In this document: positions 17,890 through 27,409 of the stretch, piece by piece
How the letters are laid out: each line of letters begins with the position of its first letter
Numbering within the stretch: position 1 is the stretch's first letter
From: Aequorivita sinensis
GTDB lineage: Bacteria; Bacteroidota; Bacteroidia; Flavobacteriales; Flavobacteriaceae
NCBI RefSeq assembly: GCF_006346335.1
Contig: NZ_VDMC01000008.1
Coordinates: 1 to 64,000 of the forward strand
DNA: 64,000 bases
Direction: 5' to 3'
Translations under genes and position numbers: made by a program
The notes under the pieces: model-generated
What the model was told of the DNA's origin: nothing
What the model saw: only the letters and a program-made list of their open reading frames with translations
Databases searched by the model: none

Positions 17890-17960
17890 GTTAACACATT
17901 GTTAAACAAAAGTCTATGTGTGTAGGGATAGTTAATTATGGTTAACTTTAGTAGTTAAAC
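17890..17960 (+). promoter_or_regulatory. cluster of five GTTAA motifs upstream of acnA
   Basis: GTTAA occurs at 17890, 17901, 17931, 17941 and 17954. The first two form GTTAACA-N4-GTTAAAC with an 11-bp period. The same direct repeat occurs once upstream of egtB (37513-37530). It may be a transcription-factor site; chance is possible in AT-rich DNA. Confidence 0.3.
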
Positions 17961-17970
17961 ACTACTCACC

Positions 17971-20754
17971 ATGAAACAAGATATTTACAACATTAAAAAA
18001 TCGCTCGATACTTCAAAAGGCAAACTTTCTTACTACAGCCTTCCCGAGCTTGAAAAACAAGGACATAACATAAGTAAACTCCCATTTTCAATACGAATTC
18101 TTCTAGAGAATGCATTGCGGAATTACGACGATTTTTCTGTAACTAAAGACCATTTAAAAACAGTATTAAATTGGACGCCAGAACAGAGTGAAAAAGATGT
18201 AGCCTTTAAACCCGCTCGTGTTTTGATGCAAGATTTTACAGGAGTCCCAGCGGTAGTGGATATAGCTTCATTACGTGCCGAAATGGCCCGAAAAGGTGGA
18301 GATGCCTCGAAAATTAATCCGCTTATTCCAGTAGATTTAGTGATAGACCACAGTGTGCAGGTAGATTATTTTGCAGCACAATATGCTTATGATAAAAATA
18401 TAGAAGAAGAGTATAAGCGAAATAAGGAGCGCTATACATTTTTAAAATGGGCGCAGCAATCTTTCGATAATTTTAGCGTGGTGCCTCCAGGGATGGGAAT
18501 CTGTCACCAAGTAAACTTAGAATATTTCTCTAAAGGCGCAATCGCTCGCGACGGAATGGTTTTTCCAGATACCTTAGTAGGAACCGATAGCCATACGCCA
18601 ATGGTAAATGGAATTGGAGTAGTAGCTTGGGGTGTGGGAGGAATTGAAGCCGAAGCAGCTATCTTAGGACAACCAATTTATTTTATTAGTCCAGAAGTTA
18701 TCGGTTTAAAACTTACAGGAAAACTTCCATTAGGTTCTACTGCCACAGATTTGGTGCTTACCATTGCTAACCTACTTCGAAAATATGGAGTAGTAGGAAA
18801 ATTTGTTGAGGTTTTCGGACCTGGACTTGATAATCTTTCTGTGCCAGATAGAGCGACTATCGGAAATATGTCGCCAGAATTTGGATGTACTATTACATAC
18901 TTCCCAATAGATGACAAGACTTTGGAATATATGCGAGATAGCAACCGAAGCGAAGAGCAGATAAAGTTAGTGGAAGAGTATTGCAAAGCAAATATGCTTT
19001 GGCGTCAAGATGAAGACAAAATAGAATATACCGATGTTGTAGAGCTAGATATTTCAACCATTCAACCTACAGTAGCGGGTCCTAAGCGTCCTCAGGATAA
19101 AATTCTTCTTAAAGATTTAAAAGAAAAGTTTATCGAGCTAGAACACGCTTCTTTTGGCAGAACGTACATTGAACCGTCTGAACGGGAAGAGGCGATTACC
19201 CGTTGGAAAGAAGAAGGAGGAAGTCAACCAACAAAACAACCTCACGACCCTGCACCAGATGTAGAGATAGAGAAGGCCGAAATGAAAAATGGTTTAAAAA
19301 CGGTTTGGATTTCTCATGGAAATGAAAAGTATATGCTTTCAGACGGGGCAGTAGCCATTGCGGCTATAACGTCTTGTACCAATACTTCCAATCCGTTTGT
19401 AATGATAGGGGCGGGATTAGTTGCAAAAAAAGCAAGAGAACTTGGGATAGACGTAAAACCTTGGGTTAAAACCTCCTTAGCGCCAGGTTCAAAAGTAGTA
19501 ACCGATTATTTGGAAAAAGCCGATTTGCTAAAAGACCTTGAAGCGCTTCAGTTTCATTTAGTAGGTTACGGATGTACTTCTTGTATCGGAAACTCAGGAC
19601 CGTTGCCACCAGAAATTTCAAGAGCGGTGGAAGAAAACGATTTAATTGTAACCTCAGTACTTTCCGGAAACCGAAACTTCGAGGCGCGTATTCACTCACA
19701 GGTGAAAATGAATTTCCTAATGTCGCCAATGCTGGTGGTAGCTTTTGCCATTGCTGGAAGGGTAGATATAGACCTTACAACTGAACCGCTTAGCTGCGAT
19801 AGAAACGGTAAAAAGATATACCTAAAAGATATTTGGCCAACAGACGATGAGATACATGCAGTAATGAGCAAGGTGTTAACGCCAAAAGACTTTAAAAAGA
19901 ATTACGACGAAATTTTTGAAGGAAATGAAATCTGGAGAAACCTAGAAGTTCCAAAAGATAAACTTTACCAATGGGAAGATGATTCTACTTACATTAAGGA
20001 AGTGCCGTTTTTCCACAATCTGTCAGACGATCCTCAACCACTCAAAAATATTGAAGGAGCAAGAGCTTTGCTGATGCTAGGAGATAGTATTACCACCGAC
20101 CATATTTCACCTGCTGGAGCTTTTTCGGAAGACTCAGCTGCAGGACAGTATTTAATTTCTCGTGGGGTTGAAAAGAAAAACTTCAATAGTTATGGTTCTA
20201 GACGTGGAAATGATGAAGTGATGGTGCGTGGTACTTTTGCAAACGTGCGTATAAAAAACCAATTGGCCGATAGAGAAGGAGGCTATACAACTTATCTTCC
20301 TACAGGAGAGCAAATGTCTGTTTATGATGCCGCGCAGAAATATATAGCCGATAAAACTCCGCTTATTGTGCTTACTGGAAAAGAATACGGTAGTGGTTCT
20401 TCTCGCGACTGGGCCGCCAAAGGGACAATTTTACTGGGTGTAAAGGCCGTTTTGGCAGAGAGCTACGAACGTATACACCGAAGTAACTTAATCATGATGG
20501 GAGTACTTCCGCTAGAGTATGTTAAAGGTGAATCGGCTGCCTCACACGGGCTAACGGGGAATGAAGTGTTTAGTATTTCAGGAATCGAAAACGACTTGTC
20601 GCCATTAAAGAAAGTAACGGTATCTGCCAAAACAGAGGATGGCAAGGAAATTGAATTCAAAGCCATAGCAAGACTAGATTCTCCAATTGAAGTTGCATAC
20701 TACCAAAATGAGGGAATCTTACAATATGTTTTGCGTCAGTTTTTAAAACAGTAA
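17971..20754 (+). CDS. acnA: aconitate hydratase A
   Basis: A 927-residue cytoplasmic TCA-cycle enzyme that isomerises citrate to isocitrate. The three [4Fe-4S] cysteines lie in AAITSCTNTSNP and GYGCTSCIGNSG; the substrate motifs TDSHTPMVNGIGVVAWGVGG, SVLSGNRNFEARIH and the swivel domain GDSITTDHISPAG with GKEYGSGSSRDWAAKG are all present. Domain order (1-3 then the C-terminal domain 4) is that of the AcnA/IRP group, not AcnB. Length is as expected for this group in Bacteroidota. Its upstream region holds repeated GTTAA motifs. Confidence 0.97.
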   Translation: MKQDIYNIKKSLDTSKGKLSYYSLPELEKQGHNISKLPFSIRILLENALRNYDDFSVTKDHLKTVLNWTPEQSEKDVAFKPARVLMQDFTGVPAVVDIASLRAEMARKGGDASKINPLIPVDLVIDHSVQVDYFAAQYAYDKNIEEEYKRNKERYTFLKWAQQSFDNFSVVPPGMGICHQVNLEYFSKGAIARDGMVFPDTLVGTDSHTPMVNGIGVVAWGVGGIEAEAAILGQPIYFISPEVIGLKLTGKLPLGSTATDLVLTIANLLRKYGVVGKFVEVFGPGLDNLSVPDRATIGNMSPEFGCTITYFPIDDKTLEYMRDSNRSEEQIKLVEEYCKANMLWRQDEDKIEYTDVVELDISTIQPTVAGPKRPQDKILLKDLKEKFIELEHASFGRTYIEPSEREEAITRWKEEGGSQPTKQPHDPAPDVEIEKAEMKNGLKTVWISHGNEKYMLSDGAVAIAAITSCTNTSNPFVMIGAGLVAKKARELGIDVKPWVKTSLAPGSKVVTDYLEKADLLKDLEALQFHLVGYGCTSCIGNSGPLPPEISRAVEENDLIVTSVLSGNRNFEARIHSQVKMNFLMSPMLVVAFAIAGRVDIDLTTEPLSCDRNGKKIYLKDIWPTDDEIHAVMSKVLTPKDFKKNYDEIFEGNEIWRNLEVPKDKLYQWEDDSTYIKEVPFFHNLSDDPQPLKNIEGARALLMLGDSITTDHISPAGAFSEDSAAGQYLISRGVEKKNFNSYGSRRGNDEVMVRGTFANVRIKNQLADREGGYTTYLPTGEQMSVYDAAQKYIADKTPLIVLTGKEYGSGSSRDWAAKGTILLGVKAVLAESYERIHRSNLIMMGVLPLEYVKGESAASHGLTGNEVFSISGIENDLSPLKKVTVSAKTEDGKEIEFKAIARLDSPIEVAYYQNEGILQYVLRQFLKQ

Positions 20755-20761
20755 CCATAAG

Positions 20762-21088
20762 TTGATATTAATAGTACAATCAAAGCTTCTCCGTAAAAAT
20801 TTTAACGGAATTACTATTTGGCCCTTTGTGATTTTAAAGCATCAGGAATTAAAGAATGATGCTGTGTTATTAAATCACGAACGTATTCATTTACGCCAAC
20901 AAGTGGAGCTATTGATTGTACTATTCTATATCTGGTACAGCCTTGAGTTTTTAATTCGCTGTATTCAATACCGAAATAGAAATCAAGCTTATAGAAATAT
21001 TTCATTTGAAAGAGAAGCTTATTACTATCAAAGTGATTTTGGTTACTTGAAAAAACGAAAGTTCTATGGGTTTTTAAAGTTTTTATAA
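20762..21088 (+). CDS. small conserved-type hypothetical protein with HERIH motif
   Basis: A 108-residue protein starting at a TTG 7 bases after the acnA stop; no ATG is available near the start, so the start is uncertain. The core LLNHERIHLRQQVELLIVLFYIWYSLEFLIRC has an H-E-x-x-H pattern followed by a hydrophobic helix, recalling M56/BlaR1-like metallopeptidase remnants, and the tail is basic and aromatic. A zinc role is only a possibility. Likely transcribed with acnA by read-through, since no terminator separates them. Confidence 0.6.
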   Translation: MILIVQSKLLRKNFNGITIWPFVILKHQELKNDAVLLNHERIHLRQQVELLIVLFYIWYSLEFLIRCIQYRNRNQAYRNISFEREAYYYQSDFGYLKKRKFYGFLKFL

Positions 21089-21205
21089 GTTTTAAAACTA
21101 CCCCTGTAAACAACAAACAAATTTGAAATGGCTAAATGATTTTCAGGCTATGAATTTAATCTGAGAATATTATTGAGGTCTATATTAAAAATTATAAAAA
21201 TATAA

Positions 21206-22273
21206 ATGAGCATACTTTTTTCTCCTCTAAAAATAAAAAATACCACACTTAAAAATCGAACTGTAATTTCACCTATGTGTATGTATAGTTGTGTTGACGG
21301 TTTTGCAAACGATTTTCATTTAGTTCACTTAGGAAGCCGCGCCTTGGGAGGTACGGCTTTAACTATTCAAGAAGCTACGGCCGTTTCCCCTGAAGGAAGA
21401 ATATCCTACGGAGATATGGGAATATGGAGTGATGAACACATTCTAAAGCCGAAAGAAATAGTAAATTTTGTTCACGCACAAAAGGCGTTGATAGGGATTC
21501 AATTGGCTCACGCGGGTAGAAAAGCAAGTCATCAACTTCCACAAGAGGGAGCTAGAAAAATATCACCAGACGATAAAAACGGTTGGCAAACGTACTCTTC
21601 TTCAGCATTGCCATTTAGAGAAGGGGAGCCAGCGCCGCTAGCGTTAGATGCCAACGGCATTGAAAAAGTAAAACAAGATTATGTAGCGGCCACGCGTCGC
21701 GCGCAAAAAGCAGGTTACGACGTGGTTGAAATTCACGCGGCACACGGATACTTATTTCACCAATTCTATTCGCCTTTAGCAAATAATCGCACTGATAAAT
21801 ACGGTGGAAGTTTCGAAAATAGAATTCGCTTACTTCTTGAAGTTACCGAATTAGTTAGAGCAGAATGGCCAGAGGAAAAACCACTTTTTGTTCGTATTTC
21901 AGCTACCGACTGGACAAAAGGAGGATGGACGATTGAAGATTCGGTAAAACTTGTTGTAGAATTAAAAAAACGAGGGGTAGATCTTATCGATACATCTACT
22001 GGAGGGAATGTGCCTAAAGCAGTAATTCCGAGTGAGCCTGGGTATCAAGTTAAATTTGCCGAACAGATTAAAAAAGAAGCAAACATTTTAACCGGTGCAG
22101 TAGGTCAAATTACCACTGCTGAGCAATCGGAAGCAATTTTAAAAGAAGGGAAAGCCGATTTAATTTTCTACGGAAGAGAAAGTTTAAGAGATCCACATTT
22201 TGCATTACGTGCCGCCAAGGAGTTAAACGCAGATATCGAATGGCCAATACAATACCAACGAGCTAAATTATAG
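21206..22273 (+). CDS. namA: NADH:flavin oxidoreductase, YqjM/NamA-like old yellow enzyme
   Basis: A 355-residue FMN-dependent ene-reductase. The thermophilic-like (YqjM) subclass is indicated by the Cys and Tyr of SPMCMYSC near residue 26, the substrate His pair in EIHAAHGYLFHQFYSPLANNRTDKYGGS, and the FMN phosphate-binding end GRESLRDPHFALRAAKEL. Such enzymes reduce activated C=C bonds of enones, maleimides or nitro-compounds with NADPH and often serve in electrophile detoxification. The gene is followed by another flavin enzyme at 22380, also possibly stress related. Confidence 0.9.
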   Translation: MSILFSPLKIKNTTLKNRTVISPMCMYSCVDGFANDFHLVHLGSRALGGTALTIQEATAVSPEGRISYGDMGIWSDEHILKPKEIVNFVHAQKALIGIQLAHAGRKASHQLPQEGARKISPDDKNGWQTYSSSALPFREGEPAPLALDANGIEKVKQDYVAATRRAQKAGYDVVEIHAAHGYLFHQFYSPLANNRTDKYGGSFENRIRLLLEVTELVRAEWPEEKPLFVRISATDWTKGGWTIEDSVKLVVELKKRGVDLIDTSTGGNVPKAVIPSEPGYQVKFAEQIKKEANILTGAVGQITTAEQSEAILKEGKADLIFYGRESLRDPHFALRAAKELNADIEWPIQYQRAKL

Positions 22274-22379
22274 TTACAGAGTTGATCTTGTGGCAATCGA
22301 AAACCTAATCGCTTTTTAAGATGGTCGCTGTGATTCATTTTAAAGTAATACAAAACAATTAATAGCTACTAAACATATT

Positions 22380-23387
22380 ATGACTAAAGAAGAACATAAA
22401 ATAAACATACCATTTTCAGTTTTAGACCTTGTTCCTGTAATACAGGGAAGTAGTCATAAAACGGCCATGGAAAGTAGTCTGGCTTTAGCTCAAAAAGTTG
22501 AGGAGCTAGGTTTTAAACGCTTTTGGATTTCGGAGCATCACAATGCAGAAAGTTTAGTGAGTTCTGCTACGCCATTACTAATTGGTTATGTTGCCGAAAA
22601 CACTAAATCTATTCGCGTGGGGTCTGGTGGCGTTATGTTGCCAAATCACGCTCCCTTAATTGTAGCAGAGCAGTTTGGAACGCTTGCTACGCTTTATCCA
22701 GATAGAATTGACTTAGGTTTAGGACGTGCGCCAGGCACCGATCAGCTTACGGCGAGAGCGCTAAGGCGGGAGCGTACCGAATCTGTAAACGATTTCCCGA
22801 ATGATGTGCAGGAGTTACGACAATTTTTTTCTGCAAGCAATCAAAACAGTTTAGTTAGAGCCATTCCTGGAGAGGGATTGGAGGTGCCACTTTACCTTTT
22901 AGGTTCAAGTACCTATAGTGCGCAATTAGCAGGAGCATTAGGATTGCCGTATGCCTTTGCGAGTCACTTTGCGCCAACACATTTGCACGATGCCTTAAGA
23001 TTGTATCACGGTAATTTTGAAGCCTCAAAACAATTGGAAAAGCCTTATGCTATGGCTGGAATTAATGTGGTAGTTGCCGATACCGATGAGGAAGCCGAAT
23101 ATTTATCTTCAAGTATGAAGTTGTTTATGCTGAATATTATCAGAAATACTCGCGCCCCACTGCCACCGCCTATAAAAGATATGGATGAAGTGTGGAGTCC
23201 GATGGAAAAAGCACATATAACTAAAATGATGGAATTCACTTTTATTGGCAGCAAGGAAACAGTTCGGAAAAAACTTCTCAATTTTATAGCAGAAACAAGA
23301 ATTGACGAAATTATTGTCGTAGCCCATATTCACGATCAAGAAGCGAGATTAAAATCGTTTGAATTACTGTCGGAATTAAAGCAATAG
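22380..23387 (+). CDS. LLM class flavin-dependent oxidoreductase
   Basis: A 335-residue luciferase-like TIM-barrel protein. The family is shown by the N-terminal [50 protein letters not shown] and [13 protein letters not shown], a run typical of the YhbW/MsnO8-like group that is often annotated with unknown substrate. The protein needs reduced flavin from a partner; the flavin reductase at 216 or others could supply it, but no partner is adjacent. No terminator was seen between it and the HAD gene. Confidence 0.87.
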   Translation: MTKEEHKINIPFSVLDLVPVIQGSSHKTAMESSLALAQKVEELGFKRFWISEHHNAESLVSSATPLLIGYVAENTKSIRVGSGGVMLPNHAPLIVAEQFGTLATLYPDRIDLGLGRAPGTDQLTARALRRERTESVNDFPNDVQELRQFFSASNQNSLVRAIPGEGLEVPLYLLGSSTYSAQLAGALGLPYAFASHFAPTHLHDALRLYHGNFEASKQLEKPYAMAGINVVVADTDEEAEYLSSSMKLFMLNIIRNTRAPLPPPIKDMDEVWSPMEKAHITKMMEFTFIGSKETVRKKLLNFIAETRIDEIIVVAHIHDQEARLKSFELLSELKQ

Positions 23388-23477
23388 TGCCTAAACCCTA
23401 AACGGATTGACATCTACTTTTAAAAGGAAGTTTTTAAAAAACTTTGTTTTCTGTACCTTCGTCAAAAATTTTTAAAA

Positions 23478-24134
23478 ATGCTGAAAGCTGTTCTTTTTGA
23501 TATGGATGGTGTTATTGTAGACACCGAACCTTTACACCGTAAAGCTTACTTCAAAATGTTTGAAGAGGTAAAAATAGATGTAAATGAAGAACTTTACGAT
23601 TCGTTTACAGGACAGGCCACTTTGCCAATTTGTAGAACTTTGTGTGAACATTTTAGTCTTACAGATGCTCCAGAACACTTGGTGGCAACTAAAAGAAAGC
23701 ATTTTAAATACCTTTTTGAAAATGATACTAGCCTCGATCTTCTAGATGGGGTTTACGACTTGATAAAAAACTATTACGAAAACGATCTAACTCTAGTATT
23801 GGCTTCGTCGGCTTCTATGCCTAATATCAATCGTATTTTCGACCGATTTGATTTAAATAAATATTTTAAAGCAAAAATTAGTGGCGCCGATTTAAAAGCT
23901 TCAAAGCCACATCCTGAAATATTTATTAAAGCGGCAGCGCTTGCTGGACAACCTGTTGAAAATTGTATGGTGATTGAAGACTCTACTAACGGAATTAAAG
24001 CTGCGAAAGCGGCAAATATTTACTGTGTAGGTTTTAAAAGCCCACATTCGGTAAACCAAGACTACACCAAAGCAGATAAGGTGATTACTAGTTTTGATGA
24101 GATTCGTTACGAGAAATTAACGGATTTATCCTAG
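23478..24134 (+). CDS. HAD-superfamily phosphatase, beta-phosphoglucomutase-like
   Basis: A 218-residue HAD hydrolase, subfamily IA. Motif I is FDMDGVIVDTEP (nucleophile Asp8, acid Asp10), motif II is the SSASM region, motif III the Lys in LKASKPHPEIFIKAA, and motif IV is MVIEDSTNGIKAAKAA. The helical cap between residues 15 and 85 suits small sugar or nucleotide phosphates. Exact substrate unknown. Followed by a repeat hairpin that probably also ends transcription. Confidence 0.88.
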   Translation: MLKAVLFDMDGVIVDTEPLHRKAYFKMFEEVKIDVNEELYDSFTGQATLPICRTLCEHFSLTDAPEHLVATKRKHFKYLFENDTSLDLLDGVYDLIKNYYENDLTLVLASSASMPNINRIFDRFDLNKYFKAKISGADLKASKPHPEIFIKAAALAGQPVENCMVIEDSTNGIKAAKAANIYCVGFKSPHSVNQDYTKADKVITSFDEIRYEKLTDLS

Positions 24135-24144
24135 CCGATTCTAA

Positions 24145-24205
24145 AGACCTGACAGGTTTCTAAAACCTGTCAGGTCTAGCTCTGGGAGAGAAACCTGTCA
24201 GGTCT
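24145..24205. repeat. hairpin repeat with a third half-copy (possible terminator)
   Basis: AGACCTGACAGGTTT (24145-24159) and AAACCTGTCAGGTCT (24163-24177) are a perfect 15-bp inverted repeat with a 3-base loop; AAACCTGTCAGGTCT recurs at 24191-24205. The motif resembles dispersed CCTGTCAGG repeats of flavobacterial genomes. It sits between convergent genes and could terminate both. Confidence 0.65.
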
Positions 24206-24225
24206 AAGTTCAGTAGAAAAACCAG

Positions 24226-25704
24226 TTAAGCCAAATCCCAATGGCTAAAGACATCTTCTACAGTAGACTTAACCCTTTTCTTTCGCAAGGTTTCTACTCT
24301 GTAATTTGCGAGTTGAGGTGATTCATCAAAGTGTACTACATTTTTTTCTCCGTGTTTTTTAAGATGACTTCTAATAATGGCGTGGGTGTGATACGTAGCT
24401 TGTTGGAGTTTTAAGAAAGGTTCGTAATCTTCAACATTGCAAATAGCGTCGCTTCTATCAAAATATCCAAACCCTCGATACTGACCTTCAACAACTAAGG
24501 CAAAAGCTATTTCGTCTTCCGTTCTACCTTTCCCTTGAATGGCAAAACTGGGTTTGTTTTCGTATAAATCTTGTAGAGCCGCTTGTACTTTAGCGTTGTA
24601 ATCTTCTATAGTTTCAGTGTCCTCACAAATTCCTTCACAGTTTTTTATTCGGTAGTGACTGCATATTTCAACATTGCTTTGCAGCGTACAAAATCGCGGA
24701 CAGAGTTTATAAGTCTCACAAATTTCCTCTAGCTTTTCAAGAGCCTCGGTTTTATTGTAAAAAGTGCCAACCGAATCGTGCAATACCTTGGTCTTGCTTA
24801 GCGCAAGCTGAATTATCCCGCGTTGATTGGTATAGCTAATAATTTGATAGGTAGTTGTAGGCCACTTTTGGGCGCGGTTAAACTTTGGGTAATGCTTTCG
24901 GATATGTTCCGACTCCACTAAAAGCGCTAATAGCTCGTTCCCTGTAATTTCAAAATCTATAAAATGTGTTTCTTGCCCGAGTTGGTATTCCTTGGTTTTT
25001 TTATCGTAGAAATGTGAGAGCACCCGTTTCTTGATATTCTTCGCTTTCCCCGCATAAATCACCTGATGTTTTTGGTTTTTGAAAAGGTAAATCCCAGGGG
25101 ATTCTGGGAGTTCGTTAATCTGTTCAGTGGCAATATGGGGTGGGAGTGTAGCTTGTTTAGAACGCGGATTTAGAAATGTATTGATGGTTTCCCAATTTTC
25201 ATCTAAGGAAAGCAATCGCTGAAAAAGAATAACCGTTGCATCCACATCGCCTTCCGCTCGGTGTCGGTTGAGGTGTGGAATGTTTATGGTGTTACAAAGT
25301 CTGCCTAAACTATACGAAAGATGGCCAGGAATCAATTTGCGAGACAGTCTAACGGTACAGAGTTTCTTTCGGTTGTAATGTTGTCCTATTCTTCTAAACT
25401 CGCCTCGAATAACATTGTAGTCGAAACTAACATTATGAGCTACAAAAATGGCATCTTTAGTGAATTCTTCGACAGTTTCTGCGATTTCAAAAAAGCGTGG
25501 AGCATCGGCTACCATTTCGTTGTCTATACCTGTAAGGGCCGTGATATGCAACGGGATTTCACGCTCCGGATTTACAAGCGATGTGAACTTGTCTATCACC
25601 TCGCCATCTTTTAAAAGTGCGATGCAAATTTCGGTAATCCTATTCCCTGCAATACCGCCTCCGGTAGTTTCAACATCTATAATTGCAAAAAGTTGTGATT
25701 GCAT
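24226..25704 (-). CDS. DnaQ-like exonuclease fused to GIY-YIG (UvrC/Cho-like) nuclease
   Basis: A 492-residue two-domain nuclease. Residues 1-170 are a DEDDh 3'-5' exonuclease: IIDVETTG (Asp10, Glu12), AHNVSFDYNVI and HRAEGDVDATV. Residues about 200-290 are a GIY-YIG domain like the UvrC N-terminus and Cho (PGIYLFKNQKHQVIYAGKAK, KKRVLSHF). The remaining 200 residues contain a cysteine-rich part (LCPRFCTLQ, CSHYRIKNCEGIC) as in UvrC. The fusion is a known architecture in Bacteroidota and Actinobacteria, probably for incision and trimming in DNA repair, but its biology is poorly described. Confidence 0.9.
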   Translation of the reverse strand: MQSQLFAIIDVETTGGGIAGNRITEICIALLKDGEVIDKFTSLVNPEREIPLHITALTGIDNEMVADAPRFFEIAETVEEFTKDAIFVAHNVSFDYNVIRGEFRRIGQHYNRKKLCTVRLSRKLIPGHLSYSLGRLCNTINIPHLNRHRAEGDVDATVILFQRLLSLDENWETINTFLNPRSKQATLPPHIATEQINELPESPGIYLFKNQKHQVIYAGKAKNIKKRVLSHFYDKKTKEYQLGQETHFIDFEITGNELLALLVESEHIRKHYPKFNRAQKWPTTTYQIISYTNQRGIIQLALSKTKVLHDSVGTFYNKTEALEKLEEICETYKLCPRFCTLQSNVEICSHYRIKNCEGICEDTETIEDYNAKVQAALQDLYENKPSFAIQGKGRTEDEIAFALVVEGQYRGFGYFDRSDAICNVEDYEPFLKLQQATYHTHAIIRSHLKKHGEKNVVHFDESPQLANYRVETLRKKRVKSTVEDVFSHWDLA

Positions 25705-25883
25705 TTTTAATTACTTGAAAAACAAATGTAGGAAAAGTATTTTTAATATTTGGAATTATTCCTGTAAAATGGAAATAATCCAATTCAGTGTATTTTAAAA
25801 TGTTTAAATGCTTTAGGGAGCAATAATTTTTTTCTTTAGTAGTAGTATCTTTATGTTTTTATATTAATACTTGATGGTTTACT

Positions 25884-26660
25884 GTGAAAAACTCTTTTAA
25901 AACCCTTGCTATTATTGGCTTTATTTCCAAGGGAATAATCTACTTGGTTATAGGGATACTTTCTTTATTGGCGGCATTAAATATGGGAGGGGAGAGTTCT
26001 GGAACCAATCAGGCACTCACGTTTTTAAAAAAGCAACCTTTCGGGCAAATTCTCTTGTTGTTTTTAGGTGTTGGTTTGTTTTGTTATTCGTTTTGGATGT
26101 TTGTACAAAGTATAAAAGATCCTGAAAAGAAAGGCGCTACCCGAAATGCCTTATTACAACGAATGGGTTTGTTTATCACAGGTTTGGTTTACGTTTTTAT
26201 AGCAGTTTTGGCATTCTATCACTTGGCTACTCCTACGGATAATGAAATAGTAAAAAGTACCTATCTCGATTTTTTGGAGCCTACTACGCTTGCTATTGTT
26301 TTTGTTGGAATTGGAATTATCCTAGCGATACAAACGGTTGTTTTAATTATAAGCGTTTTTAAGGGAGGAATGTTAGACCAATTTAATCTTGAAGGCAAGA
26401 AATATTCAGAAGTTATTCGAAGGCTGGGGATGTTTGGTTTTTACTCACGCGCTTTTGTAGTGGGAATTATTGCTTATTTCTTTTTACACGCTGGGTTCTA
26501 TACTGGGAACAATAATATTAAAGGAATACAGGAAGCTTTTGAATTTTTAAACCAATCCAGCTTTGGAAAAGTGTTAATGGCAATTACTGCTGTAGGTTTT
26601 ATTTCCTATGGTGCGTTTTATGTGTTTCTTACACGATATAGGAGTTTTGAGGAGAAGTAG
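25884..26660 (+). CDS. DUF1206 domain-containing membrane protein
   Basis: A 258-residue inner-membrane protein with six predicted helices arranged as three two-helix repeats; each repeat begins with a pattern like IGFISKGIIYLVIGILSL, QRMGLFITGLVYVFIAVLAF or LGMFGFYSRAFVVGIIAYFF, and ends near a SFGK/PFGQ turn. This is the DUF1206 layout. Function unknown. Start is a GTG chosen because it lies right before the first helix; no in-frame ATG precedes it closely. Confidence 0.75.
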   Translation: MKNSFKTLAIIGFISKGIIYLVIGILSLLAALNMGGESSGTNQALTFLKKQPFGQILLLFLGVGLFCYSFWMFVQSIKDPEKKGATRNALLQRMGLFITGLVYVFIAVLAFYHLATPTDNEIVKSTYLDFLEPTTLAIVFVGIGIILAIQTVVLIISVFKGGMLDQFNLEGKKYSEVIRRLGMFGFYSRAFVVGIIAYFFLHAGFYTGNNNIKGIQEAFEFLNQSSFGKVLMAITAVGFISYGAFYVFLTRYRSFEEK

Positions 26661-26771
26661 GTTAGTGCAGTATTCTGTTAGCAGCTAAAATGCTAGACTA
26701 TCAATTTGATAAAATTAAAATTAGGTAGCATATTTAAATTATTAAGGTAACCATCTTAAATCTTCATTAAA

Positions 26772-27398
26772 CTACTCGGGCTTCCAGAATTTAACTGCAT
26801 ACTTTAAGAGTGCATTTTTATCAGATTCTATTCCTAGTTTTCTTATGATTGAGGCTCTTTGTGCCTCTATTGTTTTTTCTGATAGAAAAAGCATCTTGGC
26901 AATTTCTTTGGTAGTTTTTTGCTGTACAATTAATTCGAACACCTTTTTTTCAGAAAAAGTTAATTTTCCGAGTGCTTCGCCTTTTAGATAATCGATATCA
27001 GTTTCGATATCCAATTTTAATCTATGACTGTAATAGACTTCGTTATTTTCTAAATAATTGATACAGGTTTTTAACTCCTCTAAGGCGTGTTGTTTTAAAA
27101 GGTAAGCGTTTATTTTAAGCGCTTCAGCCTTCATAAAAATGCTTTTTTCCTTGTGTGAAGTAAGTAGGATGATTTTAGTTGGGATTTGATATAATCTAAT
27201 GTTTTCGGCTATTTCTAACCCATCCATATCCGGCATACTAATATCTAAAATAGCAAATTCTGGCTTTAAACGTTTTATAGCTAGCCACGCTTCTTGTCCG
27301 TTATTATGACTTTCCAATACAACATGCCCCATTCCTTCAAGCAGTACTTGGGTGCCTAATATGGAAAGGGGGAAATCGTCTGCAATTACAAAGTACAT
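26772..27398 (-). CDS. LuxR/NarL-type response regulator
   Basis: A 208-residue two-component regulator. The receiver has acidic pocket Asp7-Asp8 (VIADDFP), phosphoacceptor Asp52 (FAILDISMPDMDGLE), a Ser in LLTSHKE and Lys in AYLLKQHA. The C-terminal HTH is GerE/LuxR type (LTFSEKKVFELIVQQKTTKEIAKMLFLSEKTIEAQRASIIRKLGI). The gene starts 11 bases after the stop of the sensor kinase, so the pair forms an operon. Target genes cannot be inferred. Confidence 0.93.
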   Translation of the reverse strand: MYFVIADDFPLSILGTQVLLEGMGHVVLESHNNGQEAWLAIKRLKPEFAILDISMPDMDGLEIAENIRLYQIPTKIILLTSHKEKSIFMKAEALKINAYLLKQHALEELKTCINYLENNEVYYSHRLKLDIETDIDYLKGEALGKLTFSEKKVFELIVQQKTTKEIAKMLFLSEKTIEAQRASIIRKLGIESDKNALLKYAVKFWKPE

Positions 27399-27409
27399 AA
27401 TCTAAGCTT

